Source: Microbacterium sp. T2.11-28 | GTDB lineage: Bacteria > Actinomycetota > Actinomycetes > Actinomycetales > Microbacteriaceae | NCBI RefSeq assembly: GCF_950097975.1 | Contig: NZ_CATNHF010000001.1 | Location: 558,001 to 622,000 of the forward strand | DNA length: 64,000 nt | Reading direction: 5' to 3' | Part shown: piece by piece, positions 17,748-27,355 of the stretch | How positions within the stretch are numbered: position 1 is the first letter of the stretch | Layout of the letters: every line of letters begins with the position of its first letter | Program-made: the position numbers and the translations under genes | The notes under the pieces: model-generated | Database searches by the model: none | What the model was told of the DNA's origin: nothing | The model's input: the letters and a program-made list of their open reading frames with translations, nothing else

Positions 17748-19076
17748 GTGACGTCGTTCGAGACGGTGGAGGGCCAGACGCCGCCGCCCGACTCCGTGCA
17801 TCCCCGGGAGTCCTCCCCACAGGCCCCGACCTCCGTCTCGCGGCTGAACGAGACCATCCGCGATTTCGTGCAGCGGTGGAACTCGGTGTGGGTCGAGGGC
17901 GAGGTCACCTCGTGGAACGTGCGCGGCGGGCACGTCTTCGGACGCCTGAAGGACGCCGCGAGCGATGCGGCCATCTCGTTCCGGCTGTGGTCGTCCACCC
18001 TCCAGCGGCTGCCGGAGAAGATCGCCGTCGGCGACCGGGTCGTGGCCTGCGTCAAGCCCGACTACTTCGTCAAGAGCGGCGACTTCACGTTCACCGTGTC
18101 GTCGATGCGACACACCGGACTGGGCGACCAGCTCGAGCGGCTGGAGCGCCTCCGCTCCCAGCTGCGCGCCGAGGGGCTCTTCGACCCGGCGCGCAAGCGT
18201 CCGATCCCGTTCCTCCCACACGTCGTCGGCCTCATCACGGGCGAGCGCAGCGACGCCGAGAAGGACGTGCACCGCAACGCGGAGCTGCGCTGGCCGCAGG
18301 TGCGCTTCCGGACGATCCATGCCGCCGTGCAGGGCGACCGGTGCGTCCCCGAGACGATCGCCGCCCTCTCGGCGCTCGACGCCGATCCCGAGGTCGACGT
18401 GATCGTGATCGCACGCGGCGGGGGCGACCCGCAGACCCTCCTCGGGTTCAGCGACGAGCGCCTCCTGCGCGCCGTGGCGGCCGCGGCCACGCCCGTCGTC
18501 TCGGCGATCGGCCACGAGAACGACCACCCGCTCCTCGACGACGTCGCCGATCTGCGCGCCTCGACCCCCACCGACGCGGCGAAGAAGGTCGTGCCCGATG
18601 TCGCCGAGCAGCGCGCCCTGGTGCAGCAGCTGCGCAGCCGCGCCCGCAGCCGGCTCACCCAGCGCCTCGGCCACGACATCGCCCAGCTGGAGCAGCTGCG
18701 CTCGCGTCCCGTGCTCCGCGATCCCGAGTCGCTGCTGACCGGGCGGGCGCAGGAGGTGTGGACCCTGCAGTCGCGGGGACGCGACATCGTCCGCCGGCGG
18801 ATGGACGCCGCCGCGACGGCCACCGCCGAGCTCCGCGCCGCGCTCCGGGCCCTCTCCCCCGGCGCGACGCTCGCCCGCGGGTACGCGATCGCGCACGTCG
18901 GCGAGGGCGTCATCGTGCGCGACGCCTCGCAGGCGCCCGCGGGGACAGACGTGGTCGTCACCGTCGCCCGGGGCTCGTTCCTCGCGCGCTCGGACGGCGA
19001 GCTGGCTGCGGACCCGGGCACGGCGGCCGCCGAGGCCGGGGGCACGTCCGCCGAGGACCGTAGGATGGAACCATGA
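17748..19076 (+). CDS. xseA: Exodeoxyribonuclease VII large subunit
   Basis: 442 residues. The N-terminal OB-fold (residues about 45-130, with WVEGEVTSWNVRGGHVFGRLKD split across it) binds single-stranded DNA. The catalytic domain follows, with GLITGERSDAEKDV, VIARGGGDPQTLLGF and GHENDHPLLDDVADLRASTP. The rest is a coiled-coil tail. With XseB it forms exonuclease VII, which degrades single-stranded DNA in both directions. GTG start after GGAGGAGG. It starts a tight chain of genes, xseA-xseB-DUF4245-carbonic anhydrase. Confidence 0.96.
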   Translation: MTSFETVEGQTPPPDSVHPRESSPQAPTSVSRLNETIRDFVQRWNSVWVEGEVTSWNVRGGHVFGRLKDAASDAAISFRLWSSTLQRLPEKIAVGDRVVACVKPDYFVKSGDFTFTVSSMRHTGLGDQLERLERLRSQLRAEGLFDPARKRPIPFLPHVVGLITGERSDAEKDVHRNAELRWPQVRFRTIHAAVQGDRCVPETIAALSALDADPEVDVIVIARGGGDPQTLLGFSDERLLRAVAAAATPVVSAIGHENDHPLLDDVADLRASTPTDAAKKVVPDVAEQRALVQQLRSRARSRLTQRLGHDIAQLEQLRSRPVLRDPESLLTGRAQEVWTLQSRGRDIVRRRMDAAATATAELRAALRALSPGATLARGYAIAHVGEGVIVRDASQAPAGTDVVVTVARGSFLARSDGELAADPGTAAAEAGGTSAEDRRMEP

Positions 19077-19294
19077 CGAGTGACGGCACCGCCGACATCG
19101 CCGGCCTGTCCTTCGAGCAGGCCCGCGACGAGCTCGTCCGCGTCGTCGCCGAGCTCGAGCAGGGTGCGCCCACCCTTGAGGACTCCCTCACGCTGTGGAC
19201 CCGCGGCGAGGCCCTCGCCGCCCGCTGCGAGGAGTGGCTGCTCGGAGCCAAGCGCCGGCTCGACGCCGCCCGCTCGGTCGACGCGGAGTCGTGA
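19073..19294 (+). CDS. xseB: Exodeoxyribonuclease VII small subunit
   Basis: 73 residues, mostly two helices, with the family signature LSFEQARDELVRVVAELE and LEDSLTLWTRGEALA. It forms the small-subunit oligomer that wraps the XseA coiled coil. The start overlaps the xseA stop as ATGA and the stop overlaps the next start, giving strict coupling. Confidence 0.95.
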   Translation: MTSDGTADIAGLSFEQARDELVRVVAELEQGAPTLEDSLTLWTRGEALAARCEEWLLGAKRRLDAARSVDAES

Positions 19295-19911
19295 TGGCCT
19301 CCGGTCCTCGGATCGTCGCCGAGCTGGGTCGCCCCGAGACTCCCGACGAGACGGCAGCCCGTAAGGCGGAATCCTCCCGCGTCTACCGCTCGAGTCAGAC
19401 GTTCCGCAACCTCATCGCCGCCCTCATCGCCACCGTCGCGGTGGTCGCGGTCGTCTACTTCGGCGTGCCGCGCGGCACGCCCCCGCAGCAGCCGCCGGTG
19501 GACGTCTCGGCGGCCGCCGCCGAGGTGTCCGCATCGCTGGGCCGCACCGTGATCGTGCCGGAGACCCCCGGATCGTGGCGGGCCAACGCCGCCCGGGTCG
19601 AGGACGGCGCGTGGACGGTCGTGTACGCGCCCCGGACCGGGTTCGTGCGGATCGCGCAGGGATTCGACGTGCCGGACACCTGGACGTCGACGCTCCTCGG
19701 CGGATTCGCTCCGACCGGGGCGACCAGCGTCGACGGGATCGAGTGGGACGTCTACGACCTGCCCGGCGACGACGGCATCCGCTACGCGCTGACCACCGAC
19801 GCCGGTCCCGACACGATCGTCGTCTACGGCTCGATTTCCGCCGAGACCGCCGAGACGGCGGCTTCCGGGCTCACCGCACAGATCCGCGCCCTGCGAGAGG
19901 AGACACCGTGA
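19294..19911 (+). CDS. DUF4245 family membrane-anchored protein
   Basis: 205 residues. About 35 polar residues, one membrane helix (NLIAALIATVAVVAVVYFGV), then an extracytoplasmic domain with WRANAARVEDGAWTVVYAP and GDDGIRYALTT. It matches DUF4245, an actinobacterial family commonly found between xseB and glpX/fum genes. Function unknown. The ATG overlaps the xseB TGA by one base, and the stop overlaps the carbonic anhydrase GTG as GTGA. Confidence 0.88.
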   Translation: MASGPRIVAELGRPETPDETAARKAESSRVYRSSQTFRNLIAALIATVAVVAVVYFGVPRGTPPQQPPVDVSAAAAEVSASLGRTVIVPETPGSWRANAARVEDGAWTVVYAPRTGFVRIAQGFDVPDTWTSTLLGGFAPTGATSVDGIEWDVYDLPGDDGIRYALTTDAGPDTIVVYGSISAETAETAASGLTAQIRALREETP

Positions 19912-20549
19912 CCGACGCACGCCCCACCCCGACGACCGTCTGGAACGAGATGCGACGCGGCAACGCGCGCTTCGTCGCGGGTGAGCCCCGCCACCCGCGA
20001 CAGGACGTCGAGCGACGCCATGAGCTGGAGAGCGCCCAGAAGCCGCGCGCCGTCCTCTTCGGCTGCTCCGACTCCCGCCTGGCCGCCGAGATCATCTTCG
20101 ACAAGGGCCTCGGCGATCTGTTCGTCGTCCGCAACGCCGGCCAGGTGGTCTCGGACTCGGCGATCGCCAGCATCGAGTACGCCGTGGCGGTGCTCGACGT
20201 GTCGCTGATCATCGTGCTCGCGCACGACCAGTGCGGCGCGGTGCGCGCGGCGATCGACTCCACCGCCCTGGACGCGCCCGAGCTGCCTCCGCACATCTGG
20301 CGCCTCATCGCGAAGATCGTGCCCGCCGTCAAGCGCGTGCTGCGCACCGACCCGGACGCGACGCCCGAGTCGGTGGACGCCGAGGCCGTCGGCGCCGAGC
20401 ACCTCCGGGGCACGGTGGACGAGCTGCTGGCGTCGTCCCGCCTCATCGCCGACGCGGTGGCCGAGGGCCGTCTCGCCATCGTCGGCGCGAACTACCGGCT
20501 CGGCGAGGGCACCGCCGTGCCGCAGGTCAGCGTCGGCATCGACGCCTGA
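19908..20549 (+). CDS. Beta-class carbonic anhydrase
   Basis: 213 residues. Zinc-binding residues of beta carbonic anhydrases are all present: C53-x-D55-x-R57, H106 and C109 (HDQC). The enzyme hydrates CO2 to bicarbonate, which would supply carboxylases such as the PEP carboxylase also encoded in this window. GTG start coupled to the DUF4245 gene. The fumarase gene follows by about 40 bases and may share the transcript. Confidence 0.95.
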   Translation: MTDARPTPTTVWNEMRRGNARFVAGEPRHPRQDVERRHELESAQKPRAVLFGCSDSRLAAEIIFDKGLGDLFVVRNAGQVVSDSAIASIEYAVAVLDVSLIIVLAHDQCGAVRAAIDSTALDAPELPPHIWRLIAKIVPAVKRVLRTDPDATPESVDAEAVGAEHLRGTVDELLASSRLIADAVAEGRLAIVGANYRLGEGTAVPQVSVGIDA

Positions 20550-20591
20550 GCGCACATCAGACACCCACCAGGAAACGAGGACGTGACCGAC

Positions 20592-21986
20592 ATGACAGAG
20601 ACCGACTACCGCATCGAGCACGACACGATGGGTGAAGTTCGCGTGCCCAAGGACGCGCTGTACGCGGCGCAGACCCAGCGCGCGGTCGAGAACTTCCCGA
20701 TCTCGGGCACCGGCCTGGAGTCGACGCAGATCGCGGCCCTCGCCCGGATCAAGAAGGCCGCCGCGCTCGCCAACAAGGAGCTCGGCACCCTCGACGCCGC
20801 GATCGCCGAGGCCATCGCCTGGGCCGCCGACGAGGTCGTCACCGGCCGGTACGACGCGCAGTTCCCGGTGGACACCTACCAGACCGGGTCGGGCACGTCC
20901 TCGAACATGAACATGAACGAGGTGCTGGCCACCCTGGCGACCCGGCACCTCGGCTCCCCCGTCCACCCCAACGACCACGTCAACGCATCGCAGTCGTCCA
21001 ACGACGTGTTCCCGACGTCCGTGCACATCGCGGTCACCCAGGCGCTCATCGACGACCTGATCCCGGCGCTGGACCACCTCGCGGTGGCGCTGGAGGCCAA
21101 GGCCGAGCTGTGGAAGGACGCCGTCAAGTCGGGGCGCACCCACCTGATGGACGCGACGCCGGTGACCCTCGGCCAGGAGTTCGGCGGGTACGCGCGGCAG
21201 ATCCGCCTGGGCATCGAGCGCGTGCAGGCGGTGCTCCCGCGTGTGGGCGAGGTGCCCCTGGGCGGCACCGCCGTCGGCACGGGCATCAACACGCCCCTGG
21301 GCTTCCCGCAGAAGGTGATCGCCCTGCTGCAGGCGGAGACGGAGCTGCCGATCACCGAGGCGAAGGACCACTTCGAGGCGCAGGCCAACCGCGACGGCCT
21401 CGTCGAGGCCTCCGGCGCGCTGCGGACCATCGCGGTGTCGCTGACCAAGATCAACAACGACATCCGCTGGATGGGCTCCGGGCCCAACACCGGCCTGGGA
21501 GAGCTCCACATCCCCGACCTGCAGCCGGGCTCGTCGATCATGCCCGGCAAGGTCAACCCGGTCGTGCCGGAGGCCACGCTCATGGTGTGCGCGCGGGTGA
21601 TCGGCAACGACGCCACCGTGGCGTGGGCGGGCGCGTCGGGCTCGTTCGAGCTCAACGTCGCGATCCCCGTCATGGGGACCGCGCTGCTCGAGTCGATCCG
21701 CCTGCTCTCCAACGCGATGCGGGTGCTCGCCGACAAGACCATCGACGGCCTCGAGGCCAACCTCGACCGGGCTGCCGCATACGCGGGGATGTCGCCCTCG
21801 ATCGTGACGCCCCTCAACAAGCTGATCGGCTACGAGGCGGCGGCGAAGATCGCCAAGCACTCCGTCGCCAAGGGCATCACGGTGCGCGAGGCCGTCATCG
21901 ATCTCGGGTACGTCGAGCGCGGCGAGCTGACCGAGGCGCAGCTCGACGAGAAACTCGACCTCCTGTCGATGACCCACGCGGGTTGA
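20592..21986 (+). CDS. fumC: Class II fumarate hydratase
   Basis: 464 residues. Fumarase C interconverts fumarate and malate in the TCA cycle. The superfamily signature [11 protein letters not shown] is intact, as are [13 protein letters not shown] and [11 protein letters not shown], which form the active site between subunits. Two starts are possible: the ATG at 20592 and the GTG at 20583. I prefer the ATG because the GAGG site is only two bases from the GTG. This gene order (xse genes, DUF4245, then fumarase) is common in actinobacteria. Confidence 0.96.
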   Translation: MTETDYRIEHDTMGEVRVPKDALYAAQTQRAVENFPISGTGLESTQIAALARIKKAAALANKELGTLDAAIAEAIAWAADEVVTGRYDAQFPVDTYQTGSGTSSNMNMNEVLATLATRHLGSPVHPNDHVNASQSSNDVFPTSVHIAVTQALIDDLIPALDHLAVALEAKAELWKDAVKSGRTHLMDATPVTLGQEFGGYARQIRLGIERVQAVLPRVGEVPLGGTAVGTGINTPLGFPQKVIALLQAETELPITEAKDHFEAQANRDGLVEASGALRTIAVSLTKINNDIRWMGSGPNTGLGELHIPDLQPGSSIMPGKVNPVVPEATLMVCARVIGNDATVAWAGASGSFELNVAIPVMGTALLESIRLLSNAMRVLADKTIDGLEANLDRAAAYAGMSPSIVTPLNKLIGYEAAAKIAKHSVAKGITVREAVIDLGYVERGELTEAQLDEKLDLLSMTHAG

Positions 21987-21990
21987 TAAT
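21985..21990 (+). promoter_or_regulatory. -10 element of the histidine kinase/regulator pair
   Basis: TGATAAT, with hexamer GATAAT ending six bases before the GTG at 21997. It overlaps the fumC stop codon. Confidence 0.5.
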
Positions 21991-21996
21991 CGGAGA

Positions 21997-22974
21997 GTGA
22001 ACCGCGCGACATCCGTGCACTCCCGGCGCACACGAACTCTGGGGCTCCTCGTCGCCGTCGTGGCGGCCGGCTTCGCGCTGGCCGCGCTCGGCGTCGTCCT
22101 CGTGCACGTCGTCACCGAGCAGCCGCTGCCCTGGGCGACCATCCCCGTCTACACGACGCTGACCCTGGCCACCCTCGTGGTCGTGGGCGTCGTGGGATGG
22201 ACCATCCTCCCGTCGGCTCCCGCGGAGCGGGTGGCCAACGACCAGGAGGAAACGGCGTACGAGGCCCAGCGGAGACTGCTCGACGACGTGCGCCATGAGC
22301 TCAAGACGCCGATCACGATCGTGCGCGGCCACCTCGAGGTGATGGATCCCAACGATCCGTCCGACGCTGCGGCGATCCGCGACCTCGGCATGGCGGAGCT
22401 GGACCGGATGACGCGCCTCATCGGCGACATCGATCTGCTGGCGGCCGTGGAGACCGACAAGTTCACGATGTCCGAGGTCGATCTGGGTCTGCTGACCCAG
22501 CGCGTCGGCGAGCTGGTGACGGTGATCCCCGACCATGCGTGGAGCGTCGAGCAGGCTGCGGACACCGTGATCCGCGGTGACGGCGACCGCCTGCTCCAGG
22601 CCTGGCTGCAGCTGGCCGACAACGCGGCGAAGTACACGCCCGCCGGCAGCGCGATCGAGGTGGGCAGCGCCGTGCACGCCGGCGGCGTGCAGCTGTGGGT
22701 GCGCGATCACGGTCCGGGGATCGCCCCGGCGATGCGGCACCGCATCTTCCGGCGCTTCGACCGGGGCACCGGCAAGCGGTCGGTCGGCGGCTCCGGGCTC
22801 GGGCTGGCCATCGTCGACGCGATCGCCAAGGCGCATCGCGGCCACTGCACGATCGCCGACACCGCCGGCGGCGGCGCGACGTTCACCCTCGAGATCCCCT
22901 TCGGCACGAAGGCCACCGTCCCCTCGCCGGTCCGCGCCGGCGACGTCCTGATGCAACGAGAGGCCACCGGATGA
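21997..22974 (+). CDS. Sensor histidine kinase without HAMP domain
   Basis: 325 residues. Two membrane helices (about 14-38 and 50-71) are separated by only about 12 outside residues. The H-box follows closely: R-H100-E-L-K-T-P-I-T. ATP-binding boxes are ADNAAKYT, DHGPGIAP and GSGLGLAI. No HAMP linker and almost no extracellular loop are visible, so it likely senses the membrane or an internal cue. It is translationally coupled (ATGA) to the response regulator that follows. The kinase-first order is less common. Signal and regulon unknown. Confidence 0.92.
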   Translation: MNRATSVHSRRTRTLGLLVAVVAAGFALAALGVVLVHVVTEQPLPWATIPVYTTLTLATLVVVGVVGWTILPSAPAERVANDQEETAYEAQRRLLDDVRHELKTPITIVRGHLEVMDPNDPSDAAAIRDLGMAELDRMTRLIGDIDLLAAVETDKFTMSEVDLGLLTQRVGELVTVIPDHAWSVEQAADTVIRGDGDRLLQAWLQLADNAAKYTPAGSAIEVGSAVHAGGVQLWVRDHGPGIAPAMRHRIFRRFDRGTGKRSVGGSGLGLAIVDAIAKAHRGHCTIADTAGGGATFTLEIPFGTKATVPSPVRAGDVLMQREATG

Positions 22975-23624
22975 CACGTATCCTCGTCGTCGACGACGAA
23001 CCCCACATCGTCTCGCTGGTGACGCGCAGTCTCCACGCCGACGGCTACGAGACCGTCGTCGCCGAGGACGGCGCGGAGGCGCTGGAGCGCGCTCTCGAAC
23101 CGGACATCGCGCTGGTCGTGCTGGACGTGGGACTGCCGTCGATGGACGGGTTCGAGGTGCTCCGTCACCTGCGGGCGCGCGGCAGCGCGATCCCCGTCAT
23201 CATGCTCACCGCCCGCAGCGGCACCAGCGACACGATCGAGGGACTCGACGCCGGCGCGAGCGACTACGTCGCGAAGCCCTTCGCGGTCGCGGAGCTGCTC
23301 GCGAGGGTCCGCTCCCGCCTGCGCGAGTCCGCGACCGCGCCGGTGCTGCTCACCCGCGGGGATGTGACCCTCGACGTGCTCGCGCGCCGCGTCACCGTCG
23401 CCGATCGCGAGGTGGACCTCTCCGCACGGGAGTTCGCCCTCGCCGAGCAGTTCCTCCGCCACCCCGGCGAGGTCCTCACGCGCGAGGTGCTGCTGAGCCG
23501 GGTGTGGGGCATGGACTTCGATCCGGGCTCGAACGTCGTCGACGTGTACGTCCGCTACCTGCGGGCGAAGCTCGGCCCCGACAACATCGCCACCGTCCGT
23601 GGCGAGGGCTATCGCTGGGACTGA
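22971..23624 (+). CDS. OmpR-family response regulator
   Basis: 217 residues. The receiver domain has the acidic pair D8-D9, phospho-acceptor D52 (VVLDVGLPSMDG) and the conserved lysine in YVAKPF. A winged helix follows, with LSAREFALAEQFLRHPGEVLTREVLL and a C-terminal VRYLRAKLG...VRGEGYRW hairpin. Partner of the coupled kinase upstream. Confidence 0.94.
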   Translation: MTRILVVDDEPHIVSLVTRSLHADGYETVVAEDGAEALERALEPDIALVVLDVGLPSMDGFEVLRHLRARGSAIPVIMLTARSGTSDTIEGLDAGASDYVAKPFAVAELLARVRSRLRESATAPVLLTRGDVTLDVLARRVTVADREVDLSAREFALAEQFLRHPGEVLTREVLLSRVWGMDFDPGSNVVDVYVRYLRAKLGPDNIATVRGEGYRWD

Positions 23625-23627
23625 GGC

Positions 23628-24500
23628 GTGCCGCTCCCCGACCGCGACACGCTGGTCGCCTACCCGGCCGGCGACGTGTCCTCCACCGGCACGGTGCTCC
23701 ACGTCGAGCGCCTCGCCGACGGCCGCTCCGCGGTGGTGCTCGATCGCACCGCCCTCCACCCCGTGGACACCGCGTGGCCCGATCAGCCCGCCGACCGCGC
23801 CGCCCTGCGCTGGGGTGACGACGAGCGCGTCGTGCAGGACGGCGTGACCGGCGGCATCCACCAGGGCGTCCTGCACCTCGGCGCCGACCTCCCGGTGCGA
23901 AACGGCACCGAGGGGTGGACGTTCGTGGTCGCCCACGTGATCGAGGGCGCACCGCCCGCCGTCGGGACGACCGTCGAGGTCGAGGTCGACGCCGCGTACC
24001 GGCGCTCCCTCTCGGCGGGGCACACCGGCTGCCACCTGGCATCCCTCGCCCTCGACGCCGCCCTCGCTGCGGCCTGGTCCAAGCCGGTCGCGCTCGACGC
24101 GCTCGGCCACCCCGCCTTCGATCAGCTCGCCATCCAGCGCTCGCAGATCGTTCCGGACGGGTCACTCGACACCTACCGCGTGGGCAGATCGCTGCGCCGC
24201 AAGGGTTTCGATCCCGCCGCCCTCGACGATCCCGGCGCCGTCGCCGAGCGGGCGAACGCCGTGCTGACGACGTGGGTCACGGCGGGCGGCGACGTGCGGA
24301 TCGAGCGCACCGACGACGCGCTGTCCGCCCGGCGCCGCTGGGTGTGCGCGCTGCCCGACGGCCCGGTCTCGATCCCGTGCGGCGGGACCCACGTGGAGTC
24401 GCTCTCCGCGCTCGGGAGCGTCACCGTCGCCCTGACGACACGTCCGGTGGACGGCGGCCTCGAACTCGAGATGCGCACGCAGGTCACGCCGGCCCGCTGA
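23628..24500 (+). CDS. Alanyl-tRNA editing protein (AlaX-like)
   Basis: 290 residues. It has the metal-site pair of the alanyl-tRNA synthetase editing domain: H132-T-G-C-H136 and C251-G-G-T-H255. Free-standing AlaX proteins remove wrongly attached serine (or glycine) from tRNA-Ala. The N-terminal half is a beta-barrel-like region as in the longer AlaX forms. The GTG start lies three bases after the regulator stop, so it may be read with the two-component genes. Confidence in the family is good; the exact tRNA substrate is inferred. Confidence 0.85.
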   Translation: MPLPDRDTLVAYPAGDVSSTGTVLHVERLADGRSAVVLDRTALHPVDTAWPDQPADRAALRWGDDERVVQDGVTGGIHQGVLHLGADLPVRNGTEGWTFVVAHVIEGAPPAVGTTVEVEVDAAYRRSLSAGHTGCHLASLALDAALAAAWSKPVALDALGHPAFDQLAIQRSQIVPDGSLDTYRVGRSLRRKGFDPAALDDPGAVAERANAVLTTWVTAGGDVRIERTDDALSARRRWVCALPDGPVSIPCGGTHVESLSALGSVTVALTTRPVDGGLELEMRTQVTPAR

Positions 24501-24540
24501 CACGAGCGCTCACCGCCCCGCGCCGCCGACCCGCCGGTTC

Positions 24541-24579
24541 GCCGTCGAGAGCACGGATGGTGCCCGCGCTCTCGACGGC
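24541..24579 (+). terminator. Bidirectional hairpin terminator
   Basis: GCCGTCGAGAGC and GCTCTCGACGGC form a perfect 12-bp stem around a 15-base loop. It sits between the convergent AlaX-like and PhoH genes, so it can end both transcripts. No T-run is present. Confidence 0.7.
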
Positions 24580-24617
24580 GAGGACGGTCGTCTCGCGCCG
24601 CGGGGATCAGGGAGCGG

Positions 24618-25973
24618 TCAGCTCAGCTCGCCCTGCTCCAGCAGGTCGGTGACCAGCGCGGCGATCGCCGAGCGCTCCGAGCGGACCAGGGTGACGTGGC
24701 CGAACAGGTCGTGCCCCTTGAGCGTCTCGATCACGCTCGCGACGCCGTCGTGCCGGCCGACGCGCAGGTTGTCGCGCTGCCCCACGTCGTGGGTGAGCAC
24801 GACGCGCGAATTCTGCCCCATGCGGCTCAGCACCGTCAGCAGCACGTTGCGCTCGAGGGACTGGGCCTCGTCGACGATCACGAACGCGTCGTGGAGCGAG
24901 CGGCCGCGGATGTGGGTGAGCGGCATCACCTCGAGCATGCCGCGCTCGACGACCTCCTCCAGCACGTTGCCCGAGACCACGGAGCCGAGCGTGTCGAAGA
25001 CCGCCTGGCCCCACGGGTTCATCTTCTCGGCCTGATCGCCGGGCAGATATCCGAGCTCCTGCCCGCCGACGGCGAACAGCGGACGGAAGACGATGATCTT
25101 CTTCTGCTGCTGGCGCTCGAGCACCGACTCGAGGCCGGCGCACAGTGCGAGCGCGGACTTGCCCGTCCCGGCCCGGCCGCCGAGCGACACGATGCCCACC
25201 TCGGGGTCGAGGAGGAGGTCGATGGCGATGCGCTGCTCGGCGGAGCGGCCGTGGAGCCCGAAGACGTCGCGGTCGCCGCGCACCAGGCGGTACTCGCCGT
25301 CGCCGGTCACCCGGCCGAGCGCCGAGCCGCGCTCCGAGTGGATCACGAGGCCGGTGTTCACGGGAAGGCCGCGGACGTCCTCGCTGAGTGCGACCTCGGT
25401 CTCGTAGAGGTCGCTGACCTCGTCGCCGGAGATGTCGATCGAGGCGATGCCGGTCCATCCCGAGTCCACCGCCTGCTCGGCGAGGTACTCCTCGGCGTGC
25501 AGGCCGAGCGAGGCCGCCTTGACGCGCATGGGAAGGTCCTTGGAGACCACCGTGACCTCGTGGCCCTCCTGCGCCAGATGCATGGCCACGGAGAGGATGC
25601 GGGTGTCGTTGTCGCCGAGTCGCATGCCGGCGGGAAGGACCGAGGGGTCCGTGTTGGTGAGCTCGACGCGCAGCGTGCCGCCGTCTCCGACGGCGACCGG
25701 GAAGTCCAGCCGCCCGTGCTCGACGCGCAGTTCGTCGAGGTGACGCAGCGCCTGGCGGGCGAAGTAGCCGATCTCGGGATCGTTGCGCTTGCCCTCGAGC
25801 TCGGTGATCACGACCACCGGGACGACCACCGAATGCTCGGCGAATCGGAAGAACGCCCTCGGATCGCTCAGCAGCACCGACGTGTCCAGGATGTATGTGC
25901 GCAGATCCTGACCTGCGGCGGTGTCCTCGCCGGTGCTGATGCGGCGCTGCTGCTCTGGTGCTCGTGTGGTCAC
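24618..25973 (-). CDS. PIN-PhoH fusion (PhoH2-type RNase/helicase)
   Basis: 451 residues. An N-terminal PIN ribonuclease domain (about residues 25-170) has acidic metal sites in [22 protein letters not shown] and [10 protein letters not shown] linker follows, and then a PhoH ATPase domain with Walker [12 protein letters not shown] and Walker [10 protein letters not shown]. Proteins of this layout (PhoH2) in actinobacteria unwind and cut RNA in an ATP-dependent way. No antitoxin-like small gene is visible just upstream. A palindrome lies 16 bases before the GTG start. Confidence 0.93.
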   Translation of the reverse strand: MTTRAPEQQRRISTGEDTAAGQDLRTYILDTSVLLSDPRAFFRFAEHSVVVPVVVITELEGKRNDPEIGYFARQALRHLDELRVEHGRLDFPVAVGDGGTLRVELTNTDPSVLPAGMRLGDNDTRILSVAMHLAQEGHEVTVVSKDLPMRVKAASLGLHAEEYLAEQAVDSGWTGIASIDISGDEVSDLYETEVALSEDVRGLPVNTGLVIHSERGSALGRVTGDGEYRLVRGDRDVFGLHGRSAEQRIAIDLLLDPEVGIVSLGGRAGTGKSALALCAGLESVLERQQQKKIIVFRPLFAVGGQELGYLPGDQAEKMNPWGQAVFDTLGSVVSGNVLEEVVERGMLEVMPLTHIRGRSLHDAFVIVDEAQSLERNVLLTVLSRMGQNSRVVLTHDVGQRDNLRVGRHDGVASVIETLKGHDLFGHVTLVRSERSAIAALVTDLLEQGELS

Positions 25974-25988
25974 AACCCACTCCCGCCC

Positions 25989-26005
25989 CGGGTGATGATC
26001 ACCCG
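25989..26005. promoter_or_regulatory. Palindrome upstream of the PIN-PhoH gene
   Basis: CGGGTGAT-G-ATCACCCG: perfect 8-base arms around one central base, 15 bases before the start codon. It could be a dimeric regulator site or a hairpin in the 5' leader that limits ribosome access. The 167 bases up to the next gene hold nothing else I can name. Confidence 0.4.
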
Positions 26006-26140
26006 GCAGTTACGAGTCGACCAGGGGCCACGAGTCAGTGGATGGCCGACTCGAACGGGCGCCTTGCCCGATGTGATGACGGTACGTCGCGCGGCCCCGG
26101 CGCGACGCATGCGACACGCCCTCGCCAGATGTCCGGCACG

Positions 26141-27280
26141 TTAACTCTCGACGGCGGGCGCCGGGACGACGAGGCGATGGCTGGACACCTCCGCGAGCGC
26201 GTCGCCGAACAGCTGCAGGCTGTCGGCGGCGGTGCCGGCGTGGGCGCTCACGCGGATCGTGCCGCCCCGGGCAGTGGCGGTCACCCCGTGGTTGGCCAGG
26301 GCCGCGGCCAGCGCGCCCGCGTCCTGGGGATCGGGCGACAGCGCGACGATGCCCGCGTGGGAGTCGCGGGGAGTGAGCACGGGCATGTCGTAGCGGTCCG
26401 CGAGCGCCATCATGTGCCGGGCCCGGTCCCGCACCGCCTCGGCGATGCGGCCCACCCCGACGTCGCGGATCTCGCGGACGGCGGTCGCCAGTCGCGCCGC
26501 GGCGAGCGCGTCGATCCCCGACACGGCGAACGCCGCGGCGCCGGGCGCCGGGGCGGGCACGCCGGGTGCGCCGATCTCGCCGTCCATGCCGGCGAAGCCC
26601 GACAGCACGGGCTCGATCCGCTCCCGCGCACGGGGGGTGAAGCGCGCGAAGCCCGTGCCGCGACCGGCGCGGAGCCACTTGTAGCCGTTCCCGCAGACGA
26701 CGTCGGCGGCCGCGTAGTCGGCGTCGACCACCCCGAAGCCCTGGATCGCGTCGACGATCAGCAGACGATCGCCGATCACGTCCCGGAGTGCCGCGAGGTC
26801 GGCGACGAAGCCGGTGCGGTAGTCCACGAGGCTCACCGCCACCGCGGTCACGTCGTCGTCGAGCGCGTCGCGGACGGCCTCGGGCGTCACGAACGTGCCG
26901 GGAGCAGGCAGGTCGCGCACGCGGAGGCGGCCGAGCGCGTCCTGCGCGCGCCGTGCGGTCACCGGAAGGGCGGGGAACTCCGCGGCGGAGACCAGCACCT
27001 CGCCGCTCAGGCCGAACATCGCGTGCATGAGGCCGTAGGAGGTCGACGGCTGAAGGGTGACCTCGTCGGGTGCCGACCCGAGCAGCTCGGCGAGCAGGGC
27101 GCGCGCCTCGTCCGCGCGCTCGGCGACGAGGCCGATGCCCGAGCGGCGCCCCGCGCCGAGGAGCTCCGCGTCGGCGGCCGACTCGGCCTGGACGGCCGGC
27201 GACAGCGGCCCGAACGCCGCCCAGTCGAGGTATCCGGGTTCCTCGTCGAAGCTCTCGAGATACGACTCCAGCTCGATCAC
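26141..27280 (-). CDS. Aminotransferase class V-fold PLP protein
   Basis: 379 residues of the NifS/class V fold. The PLP lysine lies in VVCGNGYKWLRAG, and the aspartate that contacts the ring in LLIVDAIQGFGV. LQPSTSYGLMH corresponds to the phosphate-binding turn. It could be a cysteine desulfurase-like, kynureninase-like or serine-glyoxylate-type enzyme; the substrate cannot be told. The GTG start sits only one base after GGAGG, too close for a normal ribosome site. CAGACT at six bases instead supports a leaderless start. Stop is TAA, rare here. Confidence 0.82.
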   Translation of the reverse strand: MIELESYLESFDEEPGYLDWAAFGPLSPAVQAESAADAELLGAGRRSGIGLVAERADEARALLAELLGSAPDEVTLQPSTSYGLMHAMFGLSGEVLVSAAEFPALPVTARRAQDALGRLRVRDLPAPGTFVTPEAVRDALDDDVTAVAVSLVDYRTGFVADLAALRDVIGDRLLIVDAIQGFGVVDADYAAADVVCGNGYKWLRAGRGTGFARFTPRARERIEPVLSGFAGMDGEIGAPGVPAPAPGAAAFAVSGIDALAAARLATAVREIRDVGVGRIAEAVRDRARHMMALADRYDMPVLTPRDSHAGIVALSPDPQDAGALAAALANHGVTATARGGTIRVSAHAGTAADSLQLFGDALAEVSSHRLVVPAPAVES

Positions 27281-27286
27281 CCCTCC

Positions 27287-27292
27287 AGTCTG
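27287..27292 (-). promoter_or_regulatory. -10 element of the aminotransferase gene
   Basis: On the minus strand CAGACT ends six bases before the GTG at 27280; the intervening GGAGGG is too close to act as a normal ribosome site. Confidence 0.4.
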
Positions 27293-27355
27293 GCACGGCC
27301 CGTCCGGTGCCGCCGCGCCCGGCACGGCACGGCCGCGGCCGGGACGGCGACCCGA

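Noticed and set aside
24618..25973. PIN domain as part of a toxin-antitoxin pair
   Set aside because: The PIN domain is fused to PhoH and no small antitoxin gene is visible directly upstream in 25974-26140.
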